64,000 nt of DNA from Terriglobia bacterium (GTDB lineage: Bacteria; Acidobacteriota; Terriglobia; Bryobacterales; Bryobacteraceae). The stretch spans positions 1 through 64,000 of the forward strand of contig JAIQEX010000007.1 of assembly GCA_020073615.1 (NCBI GenBank), in the 5' to 3' direction. Below, in pieces: positions 7,406 through 16,491 of the stretch; within the stretch, counting starts at the first letter, position 1; every line of letters starts with the position of its first letter. A program made the translations under genes and the position numbers. Below the pieces are notes generated by a model, which ran no database searches, had not been told where the DNA came from, and worked only from the letters and a program-made list of their open reading frames with translations.

Positions 7406-8161
7406 TCACTGCACCGTGACGTCGATCTTGATGGCCTCGTTGGTGGGCAGAATCCCTATGAGAAGCGCTCCGCTGGCGGCGCCCTTGCCCGCCCGCAGCG
7501 TCAGCACGGCCTTCTCCTTGCTGGTTACCTCGCTGCGATCGAGCTTGACGTCAATCCCGTGAAGGGTCGACACAGCGAGCTTCATCGTTCCCGGAGCGGT
7601 GTTGGTTATGGTCACCTGCGCGGATTCCCCGCGTTTCAGCGTGACCGCCTGCTTGTCTACCTTCACTTTCCCGAACGCGACGTTGTAGGAGATTCTAGGC
7701 GGTTCCGCCGGCCCCACCGACGGGGCGGTGGGCTTCATGACGCCAAAGGGCGTCCTCCAGGCCTCGACCCGTTCCAGATACCAGCGCCATTCGCCCTCCT
7801 CCAGTTTCCAGGTGCTGGGAATGGGAAAGCTCATGGAGCGGATCGCGAATGCCGCATCCTCGATCGCCACATCGCACTTCAGGGTCGCCTTGGCACGCGT
7901 GAAATGCTCGGAGTATTCGATGCTCGAGATCTCGAACTTGAGGACCTTGGGCTTGGCATTGTTATAGTAATTGTCCTTGGTATCCTCGGCAACGAAGGCT
8001 TCGGCCCTGCGGTAGTCGCGCTTCACGATGAGTCCGTAGAATCCGTCAATGCGCGCGCGCAACGCCTGGTCCACGTCCGCGGGCGGTTTATCCGCCGGCT
8101 CACCGGCAGTCTGCGCAAACGACAGCGCGGCAAAAAGAACGAGTATCGGGAAACGGATCAT
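7406..8161 (-). CDS. Secreted protein of unknown function, nuclear-transport-factor-2-like N-terminal part
   Basis: 251 residues. The start at 8161 gives a clean signal peptide (MIRFPILVLFAALSFAQT); in-frame sequence upstream of it reads as non-coding. Residues ~35-140 resemble an NTF2/SnoaL-like fold (RIDGFYGLIVKRDYRRAEAF ... WRWYLERVEAW). The C-terminal ~100 residues look like a beta-sandwich (KQAVTLKRGESAQVTITN, TLHGIDVKLDRSEVTSK), as in domains with unpaired Ig-like folds. It is convergent with the parvulin gene, with 9 bases between stops. No enzymatic motif was recognised. Confidence 0.7.
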   Translation of the reverse strand: MIRFPILVLFAALSFAQTAGEPADKPPADVDQALRARIDGFYGLIVKRDYRRAEAFVAEDTKDNYYNNAKPKVLKFEISSIEYSEHFTRAKATLKCDVAIEDAAFAIRSMSFPIPSTWKLEEGEWRWYLERVEAWRTPFGVMKPTAPSVGPAEPPRISYNVAFGKVKVDKQAVTLKRGESAQVTITNTAPGTMKLAVSTLHGIDVKLDRSEVTSKEKAVLTLRAGKGAASGALLIGILPTNEAIKIDVTVQ

Positions 8162-8333
8162 GTTTCCATTGTAAGCCGTCCCCGGCTGGGATGACCGTTG
8201 GCCCGCCCTATCCTCGCCTCCGCCCGCATCCCCGCTATGGCATTCAGCCGGCCACTCGCAATTGCCGGATTTCCTGGTGGTAACGTTTGCGGAGGCGGCG
8301 CCGATCTTATAAACTTCAAGATCGAGAATTCCC

Positions 8334-11300
8334 ATGACTGAACGAATCGCGGTATGCGGGTGTGCGCTTGACTCCGGGATGCCCTTGCCTGCGCTTGCGG
8401 CAACGGGACGGCGGCGTCCCGCGCGGCCCAGGGGGACCGCCCCACTGTGCGCGTTTTTCCTGAGCGTCGTTTTTTGTCTGACGCCCGCCTGGGCGCAAAG
8501 ACGCGGTCCGGGCGGTGCGCCGCCGGAGCCGTTGCAGTTTCGATTTATGGGGCCCGCGGTGGGCAACCGCATCTCCGCGGCGGCCGGCATTCCGGGCGAG
8601 CCGAATACTTACTATGCCGGGGCCGCTTCGGGCGGCGTGTGGAAGTCCACCGATGGCGGCGCGCGCTGGAGCCCGGTCTTCGACGGCCAGCCGGCGCAGG
8701 CTATCGGGGCGCTCGCGGTGGCGCGCTCCAACCGCAATATCGTGTGGGCGGGCACGGGCGAAGCCTGGGCCATCCGCGATGTCGACATGATGGGCGACGG
8801 CATTTATAAATCCGCCGACGCCGGCCAGACCTGGAACAATATGGGTCTCGCGGAAACCGGGCGCATCGGGCGCATCGTGATCCATCCCACCAACCCCGAC
8901 ATCGTCTTCGCCTGCGCCGCCGGGCGCTTGACCGGGCCGCAGCAGGAGCGCGGCGTGTTCCGCACCACCGACGGCGGCAAGACCTGGGAGCGGGTGCTGT
9001 TCGCCGACGCCGACACCGGCTGCTCCGGCCTGGACATGGACCCCAACGACCCGCAGGTGCTGTTCGCGGGCATGTGGCAGGTGGTGATGCACACCTATGG
9101 CATGTTCAGCGGCGGTCCGTCGAGCGCGGTCTACGTCTCGCGTGACGGCGGCTCGAGCTGGAAGAAGCTCGAGGGCCATGGCCTGCCCCACTCGCCGCTG
9201 GGCAAGATCGACGTGGCCGTGGCGGCGAAGGACTCCAAGCGCGTCTACGCGCTCATACAGACGGCCGATCAGGGGTCGATCTGGCGCTCCGACGATGGCG
9301 GCCAAAACTGGACCAACGGGAGCTGGCAGCGCGCGCTGATCGGCCGCGCCGGGTATTACATCCGGCTGGCCGTGTCGCCGTCCAATCCGGATGAGGTGCT
9401 GGTGGCCAACAGCAGCTTCTGGCAGTCGCTCGATGGCGGCAAGACGTTCCGCACGCAACCGTGGGGCGGCGATACCCACGACATCTGGATCGACCCCGCC
9501 AATGCCGACCGCATTCTGGTGACGCATGACGGCGGCATGTTCATGACCACCGATCACGGCCGCACCTCGCAGCGCGTCACGCTGCCCATCGGGCAGATGT
9601 ACCACGTAGCGGTGGACAACGACGTTCCCTACCGCATCTACGGCAACATGCAGGACGACGGCACCATGCGCGGGCTCAGCACCACGCAGGAGGCGGGACC
9701 CAACGTGCCCGGCGCCTTCGGCGGCCGCGGAGGAGGAGGCGGCGCGTGGGAGCACGGGCTAGGCGGCTGCGAATCGGGCTTCACGCTTCCCGACCTGGTG
9801 GACACCAACATCGTGTGGGCCTCCTGTTACGGCGACGAAGTCACGCGCTATGACGCGCGCACCAGGCTGGCGCGCTCGGTGAGCCCCTACTTCCACACCC
9901 TCGATTCGGCGCCCAACCAGACCAAGTACCGCTGCCACTGGACCGCGCCGCTGGCCATCGATCCCTTCGACCACAACACGGTCTATTTCGGCTGCCAGGT
10001 TATCTTCCGCACCACCAATGGCGGCGTGAGCTGGACCGAGATCAGCCCCGACCTCTCCACCCGCGACCCCAGCCGCATCGTCTCCTCGGGCGGCATCGTG
10101 GGCGACAACCTGGGCCAGTTCTACGGCGAGGTGGTCTTCTCCATCGCCCCTTCGGAAAAGCAGAAGGGCCTCATCTGGGCGGGCACCAACGACGGCAAGG
10201 TCTGGTACACGCGCGACGGCGGCGCGCACTGGAACGACGTCACCGCGAACATCTCCGGTCTGCCGGACTGGGGTGTGGTTTCGAAAATCGAGCCGTCGCA
10301 TTTCGACGCCGCCACGGCTTACATCGCGGTCGACTTCCACCTGATGGACAACCGCGAGCCGTGGGTCTACAAGACCGCCGACTACGGAAAGACGTGGACC
10401 AAGATCAGCGGCGGCCTACCCCGGGGGCCGCTGGGGTACGCGCGCGTGGTGGCGGAGAATCCCAATCGCGCGGGCATGCTGTTTGTCGGAACCGGCAACG
10501 CGCTCTACTACACGCTCGACGACGGCGCCCACTGGCAGCCGCTGCAAAACGGTCTCCCGGCCGCGCCCGTCTCCTGGGTGGTGGTGCAGAAGCAGTTTCA
10601 CGACCTGGTGGTCTCCACCTACGGGCGCGGGCTCTACATCCTGGAAGACATCACGCCGCTCGAACAGGGCGTGACGACGGAAAGCTCCGCCGCCGAAGAA
10701 AAGCTGGTGGCGCCGCGCACCGCATACCGGCTGCTGCGCGGCGGGCGGGCGCTGTTGAACTATTCGCTCAAGGGCGCGCCCAAGGACCGGGTGGAGATCG
10801 AGATCCTCGACTCCAAGGGTGCTTCGGTGCGCAAGCTGGCGCCCCCGGCGGGACACGCCGGTTTGAATCGCGTGGCCTGGGACATGCGCTACGAATCGCC
10901 GCGCCTGGTGGCGCTGCGCACCACGCCGCCGGAGAATCCTCACATCTGGGAGGAGCCGCGCTTCCAAAACGTGGCGACGCGGCCCATCACGCACTGGGGC
11001 GCCGCGCAGGCGCAGGTCGGCCCGGTCGCCGCGCCGGGCGTGTACACCGTGCGCCTCACGGTCGACGGGCAGACGCTCACCGCGCCGCTCCAGATCGTGA
11101 GACCGCCCGACAGCCACGGCAGCGATGCCGAGCTGGAAGCTTCGGTGCGGCTGCAGCTCAAGGTTCGCGACGACATCACCACCGTTTCCGACATGACCAA
11201 CCAGATCGAGTGGCTGCGCCGGCAGCTCGAGGACCAGAGCAAGACGTTGCGGGGCGAGGGCGGCAAGGACGCGCTGCTCCAAGCCATGGACGGCATCGAC

Positions 11301-11657
11301 CGCAAGATGCAGGAGGTGGAATACAAGCTCATCTCGCGCGCCGAAGCGCTGAGCGACGACAAGTATTTCTCCACCGCCTACAAGCTGTACCTGAACTTCA
11401 TCTGGATGAACGGCGAGATCGGCACGGGCGGCGGCGATGTGGCCGGAGCGGCCGATTACGGTCCCACGGAGACCGCCATCGGCCTGGTGCTCGATCTGGA
11501 GAAGCAGTTGGCGGCAGTGCAGGGGGAGTACCGGAAGCTGATGGACCAAGAGGTTCCGGCGTACAACCAGTCGATTGCCGCGAGCGGAGGCACGCCGCTC
11601 AAGACGACGGGCGCCCCCCCGGCGGCGGCCAACGCCGGGCGGGGAGGATTCGAGTAG
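8334..11657 (+). CDS. Large secreted BNR/sortilin-like beta-propeller protein
   Basis: 1107 residues. A long charged N-region is followed by a hydrophobic segment ending in TPAWAQ, which reads as a signal peptide. The body holds at least eight Asp-box (BNR) motifs of the form S/T-x-D-G-G-x-T-W, among them TTDGGKTW, SRDGGSSW, SDDGGQNW, SLDGGKTF, TTNGGVSW and TRDGGAHW. These mark two stacked propellers as in Vps10/sortilin-type and GH74-like proteins. The C-terminal ~250 residues (after about 850) have a beta-sandwich part and a coiled-coil-like helical stretch. Such proteins are abundant in Acidobacteriota and often automatically named glycosyl hydrolases; no catalytic pair could be identified, so enzymatic activity is not claimed. 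The exact start is uncertain because of further in-frame ATGs. Confidence 0.85.
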   Translation: MTERIAVCGCALDSGMPLPALAATGRRRPARPRGTAPLCAFFLSVVFCLTPAWAQRRGPGGAPPEPLQFRFMGPAVGNRISAAAGIPGEPNTYYAGAASGGVWKSTDGGARWSPVFDGQPAQAIGALAVARSNRNIVWAGTGEAWAIRDVDMMGDGIYKSADAGQTWNNMGLAETGRIGRIVIHPTNPDIVFACAAGRLTGPQQERGVFRTTDGGKTWERVLFADADTGCSGLDMDPNDPQVLFAGMWQVVMHTYGMFSGGPSSAVYVSRDGGSSWKKLEGHGLPHSPLGKIDVAVAAKDSKRVYALIQTADQGSIWRSDDGGQNWTNGSWQRALIGRAGYYIRLAVSPSNPDEVLVANSSFWQSLDGGKTFRTQPWGGDTHDIWIDPANADRILVTHDGGMFMTTDHGRTSQRVTLPIGQMYHVAVDNDVPYRIYGNMQDDGTMRGLSTTQEAGPNVPGAFGGRGGGGGAWEHGLGGCESGFTLPDLVDTNIVWASCYGDEVTRYDARTRLARSVSPYFHTLDSAPNQTKYRCHWTAPLAIDPFDHNTVYFGCQVIFRTTNGGVSWTEISPDLSTRDPSRIVSSGGIVGDNLGQFYGEVVFSIAPSEKQKGLIWAGTNDGKVWYTRDGGAHWNDVTANISGLPDWGVVSKIEPSHFDAATAYIAVDFHLMDNREPWVYKTADYGKTWTKISGGLPRGPLGYARVVAENPNRAGMLFVGTGNALYYTLDDGAHWQPLQNGLPAAPVSWVVVQKQFHDLVVSTYGRGLYILEDITPLEQGVTTESSAAEEKLVAPRTAYRLLRGGRALLNYSLKGAPKDRVEIEILDSKGASVRKLAPPAGHAGLNRVAWDMRYESPRLVALRTTPPENPHIWEEPRFQNVATRPITHWGAAQAQVGPVAAPGVYTVRLTVDGQTLTAPLQIVRPPDSHGSDAELEASVRLQLKVRDDITTVSDMTNQIEWLRRQLEDQSKTLRGEGGKDALLQAMDGIDRKMQEVEYKLISRAEALSDDKYFSTAYKLYLNFIWMNGEIGTGGGDVAGAADYGPTETAIGLVLDLEKQLAAVQGEYRKLMDQEVPAYNQSIAASGGTPLKTTGAPPAAANAGRGGFE

Positions 11658-11724
11658 TAGGGTAGAGTGCCGCCCCTGGGCCGGATCTATTGCCCGGCTC
11701 CGACCGTTTCGCTGGGCCTGAACA

Positions 11725-11743
11725 GGCGGGCAAGATGCCCGCC
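11725..11743. terminator. Hairpin between convergent genes
   Basis: GGCGGGCA and TGCCCGCC form a perfect 8-base stem around a 3-base loop. It sits between the stops of the BNR gene (11657, plus) and the barrel gene (11766, minus), so it could end transcription from both sides. It has no poly-T tail. Confidence 0.5.
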
Positions 11744-11765
11744 CCACACGAAGGCTACGCCAGGC

Positions 11766-12509
11766 TCACTTGCCGGCGATGTTTTTGCCGAAGTTGAATG
11801 CCGGGCCGGTCGAGAAACGCACCGTGAAGCGGGCGTCCCTCAGCAGGTCGTCGAACAGGTGGTCGTGCACCAGGTCGGCCTGCGTCCGCCAGCCGAAGTG
11901 ATGGCCAAAGAGGATATCGAAGCCGCCGCCGAAGCCCAGGAACAGCACCTTGTCTTTCTTATTCGGCCCGGTGATCAACCCGCCTACCAGGGCCTTGACC
12001 ACCGCATCCTGCGGTTGCGGTGTGGCTGTTTCATGGATGATGCCCGCGTACACCGGCCGCCAGAACAGCGTCATCTTGGAGAAGTGGCGGTAGGCGAGCT
12101 GCGGACCGAACGCGTAGGTCTCCGTCCGGGAATGCGCCGGGACGGACAACGTGCTGAAAGGATAGTTGGCGGGAAACACACCGGCCCTGATGCCCCCAAC
12201 GATCCCGGCCTGTAGCTGGGTTTGCAGCGAGGGAAGCAACTGGGCCGGCTTAATCGACAAATCGCCGGATGCGATGTTGAAGTCGAATCCCAGAGAGAAC
12301 CAGGTCTTCGGCCGGACGCCGATTTGAAACGCAAAACCGTTTTCAAAAAGATTGACGGCGCCGCTGTTGAGGAAGCCATAGCCCCCGTACACGTCGTAAC
12401 GGGTAACGTAGGTCTGCTGGCCAAACGCCGCCGGCGTCGCCAGGAGCAGGACCATCAGCAGCATGATGAACATCATGAGCCGGGTGCGGATCGCGTGAGC
12501 GGTAGACAT
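11766..12509 (-). CDS. Outer-membrane beta-barrel protein
   Basis: 247 residues. The start at 12509 follows a good ribosome-binding site (AAGAGG about 9 bases upstream) and gives a signal peptide with a hydrophobic Met/Leu core ending in AAFGQ. The mature part alternates hydrophobic and polar residues with many aromatic/Gly turns (TRYDVYGGYGFLNSG, AFQIGVRPKTWFSLGFDFN, GFGGGFDILFGHHFGW) and ends in a strand-like segment FSTGPAFNFGKNIAGK. It is a small OmpA-like or porin-like barrel. Its promoter overlaps that of adhE head to head. Ligand unknown. Confidence 0.75.
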   Translation of the reverse strand: MSTAHAIRTRLMMFIMLLMVLLLATPAAFGQQTYVTRYDVYGGYGFLNSGAVNLFENGFAFQIGVRPKTWFSLGFDFNIASGDLSIKPAQLLPSLQTQLQAGIVGGIRAGVFPANYPFSTLSVPAHSRTETYAFGPQLAYRHFSKMTLFWRPVYAGIIHETATPQPQDAVVKALVGGLITGPNKKDKVLFLGFGGGFDILFGHHFGWRTQADLVHDHLFDDLLRDARFTVRFSTGPAFNFGKNIAGK

Positions 12510-12599
12510 GAAAATAGAACCTCTTCCGTAAAGATCGGAGTGACGGCACTCCCCGGCCGGCGTCCCAAGCACACACCCGCCGCAAACGGGAGCACCATA

Positions 12600-12627
12600 A
12601 TTATATCCGAAAATACCGTTGCCACAA
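12600..12627 (-). promoter_or_regulatory. Sigma-70-like promoter of the barrel gene
   Basis: On the minus strand TTGTGG (12627-12622) is followed after 16 bases by a perfect TATAAT (12605-12600), about 90 bases upstream of the barrel start codon. The -35 element overlaps the -35 of the divergent adhE promoter. Confidence 0.5.
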
Positions 12628-12647
12628 GCGGTTTCCTTCCCTACAAT
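12619..12647 (+). promoter_or_regulatory. Sigma-70-like promoter of adhE
   Basis: TTGCCA (12619-12624) and TACAAT (12642-12647) are separated by 17 bases, about 95 bases upstream of the adhE ATG. The region overlaps the divergent barrel-gene promoter, so firing of one should interfere with the other. Confidence 0.55.
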
Positions 12648-12742
12648 GAAATTTAGGGGTTAATTTACCGAAATAGCGTGGCCGACCCCCCCTGCCTGCG
12701 GGAGCGGGCTGCGAGCTCATCCCCACGAAAGGACAGAAGAGT

Positions 12743-15400
12743 ATGACGGACTATGCTGCAAGCCTCGGTGAAGACCGGATTGCTTATCTGGAAGGGCTGG
12801 TCGACCAGGCCAGAACCGCCGCGGCCGTCTTTACGCAGTACACCCAGGAGGACGTCGATCGCATTGTCAAACCGATGGTGCTGGCCGGGATGGAGCAGGC
12901 CCGGCATCTGGCCACCCTGGCGTTTGAGGAGACCAAGCTCGGTGTTCTGGAAGACAAGGCCATGAAGAACATGGTGGCCACGGAGTTCGTGTACAACTAC
13001 GTCAAGGACAAGCGCACCGTGGGCGTGATGCGCGAGTTTCCGGAGCGCGGCCTGGTGGAGATGGCGGAACCCATCGGGGTCATCTTCTCGGTCACCCCCA
13101 TCACCAACCCCACGGCGACGGTTCTGTTCAAATGCATCATGGCCATCAAGACGCGCAACGCGGTGATTTTCGGTCCCCACCCGCTGGCCTGGCGCTGCTG
13201 CTTTGAGGCCGTACGGATAATGTACGAAGCGGCGGTGAAGCACGGCGCGCCCGAGGGCGTTTTCACCTGCCTGGAATCGCCCACCGTGCCCGACAATCAG
13301 TACCTGATGCGGCACAAAGACGTCCGCCTGGTGGACGCCACCGGAGGGCGCGGCGCGGTGAAAGCCGCTTATGGCTCGGGCAAGCCGGCCCTGGGGGTGG
13401 GGCCGGGCAACACGCCCGTCTATCTGGAAAAAACGGCGGACCTGGACATGGCCGTGGTGGACACCATCACCTCCAAGACGTTCGACAACGGGACCATCTG
13501 CGCCTCGGAGCAGACGGTGGTGATCGACGACGAAGTCTACGACCGCGTGCTCGAGAAATTCTCCGCGCTGGGCGCGCACATCTGCAGTGCGAAAGAGACG
13601 GCGCTGCTGGGGCGGGTGCTGGTCGATCCCGAAACCGGAATGGCGCGGCCCATGGCCATCGGCCAGAAAGCGATCGATATCGCCCGCGCGGCCGGTCTGG
13701 CGGTGAAGCCGGACACTAAACTGCTGATCGCGCCGATTCAGGGCGTGGGCCGCGAGCATCCCCTGTCGGTCGAGAAACTGTTTCCGGTGCTGGCGGTCTA
13801 TCGCGCGAAATCCGTCGATGAGGCTCTCAAGGTCTGCGTGGACGTGAATCGTTTCGGCGGGCTGGGGCATACGGCGGTGGTTTTCTCGCGCAACGACGAG
13901 GTTATCCGCAAGTTCGGCGAAGTGATCGACGCCGGCCGGGTCATCGTGAATTCGCCGGGATCCATCGGCGCGCTGGGCGGCGTGTACAACGACATGGTGC
14001 CCACCTTCTCATTCGGATGCGGCACCGGCGGCGGCAACAGCACCACCGACAACGTGAACGTCTATCATTACCTCAATATCAAACGGGTGGCCCGGAGGAC
14101 ACAAATGCCCATGTGGTTCCGTATTCCCAATCAGATTTACTTCAACCGCAACGCCGTGGAGAATCTGCGCCAATTCCCGTCGCGCTCGACCCTCATCGTT
14201 ACCAATCCGGTGCTGGAGCAATTCGGCCACGTAGAGGTGGTCCGGCGGAACCTTCCCCCGCAAACCGTCGTCCATGTCCTGGCCATCCCCGAAGCGGAGC
14301 CCGAAATCGGGATCGTCATGCTGGGGCTGGAGGCGCTTGCGGCCAACAAAGCCGACCAGATTGTCGCTCTGGGCGGCGGGTCGGTGATCGACGCGGCGAA
14401 AATCATGAAGCTGAAGTACCAATCGCCGCAGGCCGATCTGGAGGAGCTGGGCGCGCCGTTTCTGGATATCCGCAAGCGCGTGGCCGAGTATCCGACGGAG
14501 AAGACCAACCAGTTGCGCTTGATTGCCATCCCCACGACCAGCGGAACGGGGAGCGAAGTCACTCCGTTTGCCGTCCTGTTCGATAAACAGCGCGGGCGCA
14601 AGGTGACCCTCACCGACTACTCGCTGAGCCCCGATGTGGCCATTGTCGATCCGCAGTTCGTGATGTCCATGCCGAAAGCGCTCACCGCGGATACCGGCAT
14701 CGACTGCCTGGTGCACGCTTTGGAAGCCGCCGTTTCGGTTTACGGCTCACCCTACACCGAATCCCACGCCATGCAGGCGATTCGACTGGCGTTCCGGTAC
14801 CTGCCCATCGCTTATGAAAATCCCCGCGACGAAGAGGCGCGCAGCATGATGCACAATGCGGCCTGCATCGCGGCGCTGGCGTTTTCCAACGCGTCGGTGG
14901 GCGTGAATCACGCGCTGGCGCATGCCTTTGGCGCGCGGTTCGGCGTGGCGCACGGCCGGGCCAACGCACTCATGCTGCCGCACGTCATTGCGTATAACGC
15001 GGCGGTGCCCACCAAGTTCATGCCCTCGCCGCACGTGCGGGGGTATACGGCACACAAGAAATACGCGCAGATCGCGGACTTGCTGGGCCTGGGCGGTCAC
15101 ACGGTGGCGGAGAAGGTGGACCGCCTCATCGCCGCCACGGAACAGTTGCTCGACCGGTTGGCGGTTCCGCGATCCATCGCCCTGCTGGGGATTGCGGAGG
15201 AAGATTTCGCGCGGGCAGTGCCCGAGCTGGCGCAGATCGCCTTTGACGATCCGTCCTGGCGGACCAACCCGCGGATGCCGCTGCTCAACGAACTGGCCGA
15301 TCTGTTTTGGAGCGCTTACCGGGGACGCGGCCTGGCGAAGGCGGCCGGCCCATCGGAACAACCAACAGCGGCGGAGGGTCTGGTGTATGCCAATAAGTGA
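12743..15400 (+). CDS. adhE: Bifunctional acetaldehyde-CoA/alcohol dehydrogenase AdhE
   Basis: 885 residues, the full length of AdhE. The N-terminal aldehyde dehydrogenase half converts acetyl-CoA to acetaldehyde with NADH. Its catalytic cysteine is C253 in DNGTICASEQ, with the cofactor-loop sequence VDATGGRGAVKAAYGSGKPA upstream. The C-terminal half (from ~residue 460, MWFRIPNQIYFNRNAVE) is an iron-containing alcohol dehydrogenase: GGGSVIDAAK binds NAD(H), and metal ligands lie in TGIDCLVHALEAA and the His-rich NHALAHAFGARFGVAHG. A ribosome-binding site AAAGGA precedes the ATG. The enzyme regenerates NAD+ by ethanol fermentation or works in reverse, and usually forms spirosome filaments. The last 14 bases overlap a STAS-domain gene. 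Confidence 0.96.
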   Translation: MTDYAASLGEDRIAYLEGLVDQARTAAAVFTQYTQEDVDRIVKPMVLAGMEQARHLATLAFEETKLGVLEDKAMKNMVATEFVYNYVKDKRTVGVMREFPERGLVEMAEPIGVIFSVTPITNPTATVLFKCIMAIKTRNAVIFGPHPLAWRCCFEAVRIMYEAAVKHGAPEGVFTCLESPTVPDNQYLMRHKDVRLVDATGGRGAVKAAYGSGKPALGVGPGNTPVYLEKTADLDMAVVDTITSKTFDNGTICASEQTVVIDDEVYDRVLEKFSALGAHICSAKETALLGRVLVDPETGMARPMAIGQKAIDIARAAGLAVKPDTKLLIAPIQGVGREHPLSVEKLFPVLAVYRAKSVDEALKVCVDVNRFGGLGHTAVVFSRNDEVIRKFGEVIDAGRVIVNSPGSIGALGGVYNDMVPTFSFGCGTGGGNSTTDNVNVYHYLNIKRVARRTQMPMWFRIPNQIYFNRNAVENLRQFPSRSTLIVTNPVLEQFGHVEVVRRNLPPQTVVHVLAIPEAEPEIGIVMLGLEALAANKADQIVALGGGSVIDAAKIMKLKYQSPQADLEELGAPFLDIRKRVAEYPTEKTNQLRLIAIPTTSGTGSEVTPFAVLFDKQRGRKVTLTDYSLSPDVAIVDPQFVMSMPKALTADTGIDCLVHALEAAVSVYGSPYTESHAMQAIRLAFRYLPIAYENPRDEEARSMMHNAACIAALAFSNASVGVNHALAHAFGARFGVAHGRANALMLPHVIAYNAAVPTKFMPSPHVRGYTAHKKYAQIADLLGLGGHTVAEKVDRLIAATEQLLDRLAVPRSIALLGIAEEDFARAVPELAQIAFDDPSWRTNPRMPLLNELADLFWSAYRGRGLAKAAGPSEQPTAAEGLVYANK

Positions 15401-15662
15401 GACGTGCCTGAATATCGATGGAGCGCGCGCGGCGCAGTCATTGCAGGAGGCGCTTACGGCGCTGGACACGGCCGGGGGCGAAATGGTTTTGGATTTCAGC
15501 TCCGTGCGCCGTGTGGATGCCGGAGCGCTCCGCGCGATGGAAAAGCTAGCCGCCGCGGCAGGCGATAAGGCCGTCAAGGTCGGCCTGCGCGGCGTCAACA
15601 TCGACGTGTATAAGGCGCTGAAGCTGATCAAGCTGGCGTCGCGATTCTCTTTCCCGGCGTGA
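15387..15662 (+). CDS. STAS-domain protein (anti-sigma-factor antagonist-like)
   Basis: A 91-residue single STAS domain. The key stretch is EMVLDFSSVRRVDAGALRAM (residues ~33-52), matching the phosphorylatable loop of SpoIIAA/RsbV proteins. The position normally holding Ser/Thr (D-S-S/T-G) reads D-A-G here, so the usual phosphosite is missing. The start ATG at 15387 lies inside the end of adhE, a 14-base overlap in another frame, which implies coupled translation. MlaB-type STAS proteins also look like this, but no Mla genes are nearby. Confidence 0.75.
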   Translation: MPISETCLNIDGARAAQSLQEALTALDTAGGEMVLDFSSVRRVDAGALRAMEKLAAAAGDKAVKVGLRGVNIDVYKALKLIKLASRFSFPA

Positions 15663-15763
15663 CGCTGTCGCATGCCTGCGCCGCGCGTAGCTGGCGCAAG
15701 CCGGGTAGCCGGAGAGTGATCATACGTAACCGAACGCGCCTGCGCCGCGCATCCGTGGTACGG

Positions 15764-16030
15764 CTACTCACCCCTTTTTATGGCCCGCCAGCCATCATAA
15801 ATCAGCCATGCTCCCAAACCGTAGACTAACGCAGTCACAAAGTCGGACCAGAGGCCCTGAAGATTCCCAGCGGAGGTGAATCCGAGAAACCGCTCAGGCT
15901 GGCGGTCCAGCCAAAACGAGATGGCGCTGAAGAGCACGGGGGCGGCTATCCATGCGAAGAGGAACTCCGTCGCGAGCGGGGCTGAGGGGGGCGCGTACTT
16001 GCGTGAGAGGGGCCCGAGCGCGATCAACAC
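15764..16030 (-). pseudogene. C-terminal fragment of a YdjM-like membrane protein (duplicate of 16484-17146)
   Basis: An 88-residue frame with a GTG start and two hydrophobic helices. Its FAWIAAPVLFSAISFWLDRQP closely matches SSWIAAPVLLSAIAAWLDRRP at the C-terminus of the intact gene at 16484-17146. At DNA level 15901-15975 aligns with 16506-16580. The N-terminal part of the family, with its metal-binding His motifs, is missing and is replaced by the antitoxin region. It might still be translated as a small membrane protein, but a decayed duplicate is more likely. Confidence 0.6.
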
Positions 16031-16050
16031 GCAAGGCTCCCGAGCGAGAA

Positions 16051-16299
16051 ATGAACATCACTCTCAGACCCGACATCCAGGAGCGAATTGCCGAGAAGGT
16101 ACAGAAAGGCGAGTACGAGAACGCCGACGCCCTTGTACAACAGGCCCTCGATTGGTTTCTGGGCGTGGAGGACGAGCGCGAACTGGAAGAGACGAGGTCT
16201 GCTGTAGAAGAAGCACGCGGGCAGTCCGAACGTGGCGAAGCAGTCGCCGCCGAAGAGGTCTTTCGGGAACTGCGGGCCAGGTATGGCATTTCCCGTTAG
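16051..16299 (+). CDS. ParD-like ribbon-helix-helix antitoxin
   Basis: 82 residues. The start MNITLRPDIQERI is the classic ParD/CC2985-type N-terminal strand and helix. It is followed by EKVQKGEYENADALVQQALDWFL, the typical ParD helix-turn-helix, and an acidic, helical C-terminal toxin-binding tail (ERELEETRSAVEEARG). The frame is intact. The toxin gene starts inside its last codons (ATG at 16283), the usual arrangement for parDE operons. In-frame sequence upstream of 16051 has no family resemblance. Confidence 0.85.
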   Translation: MNITLRPDIQERIAEKVQKGEYENADALVQQALDWFLGVEDERELEETRSAVEEARGQSERGEAVAAEEVFRELRARYGISR

Positions 16300-16491
16300 G
16301 TTCCTTCCTCGGGCCAGACTGGACCTGGAAACCATCTACCGCAAGGTCATCCAAGAAGCTCCGCTGCGAGGCATGGCAACTACCCGCACATCTATAAGGT
16401 TTACTACCACCTTGTCGGTCGGGCCGTGGAAATCATGCACATTGGACATGGCGCCCGCCGGGAACCGCGGCGCGCAACACTCCTCAAATGA
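16283..16491 (+). pseudogene. Broken ParE/RelE-like toxin
   Basis: The ATG at 16283 opens with the ParE-type sequence FLPRARLDLETIYRKVIQEA. After about 30 codons the family sequence continues in a different frame from 16372 (HGNYPHIYKVYYHLVGRAVE, then IMHIGHGARREPRR) to a stop at 16489-16491. Joined, the two parts give about 70 residues against ~95-100 normally. So a middle segment of roughly 25-30 codons has been lost, with a change of frame. The product is expected to be inactive, leaving an orphan antitoxin. Confidence 0.8.

Noticed and set aside
15387-15400. A frameshift at the end of adhE
   Set aside because: AdhE is full length; the overlap is a normal coupled start of a separate STAS gene.
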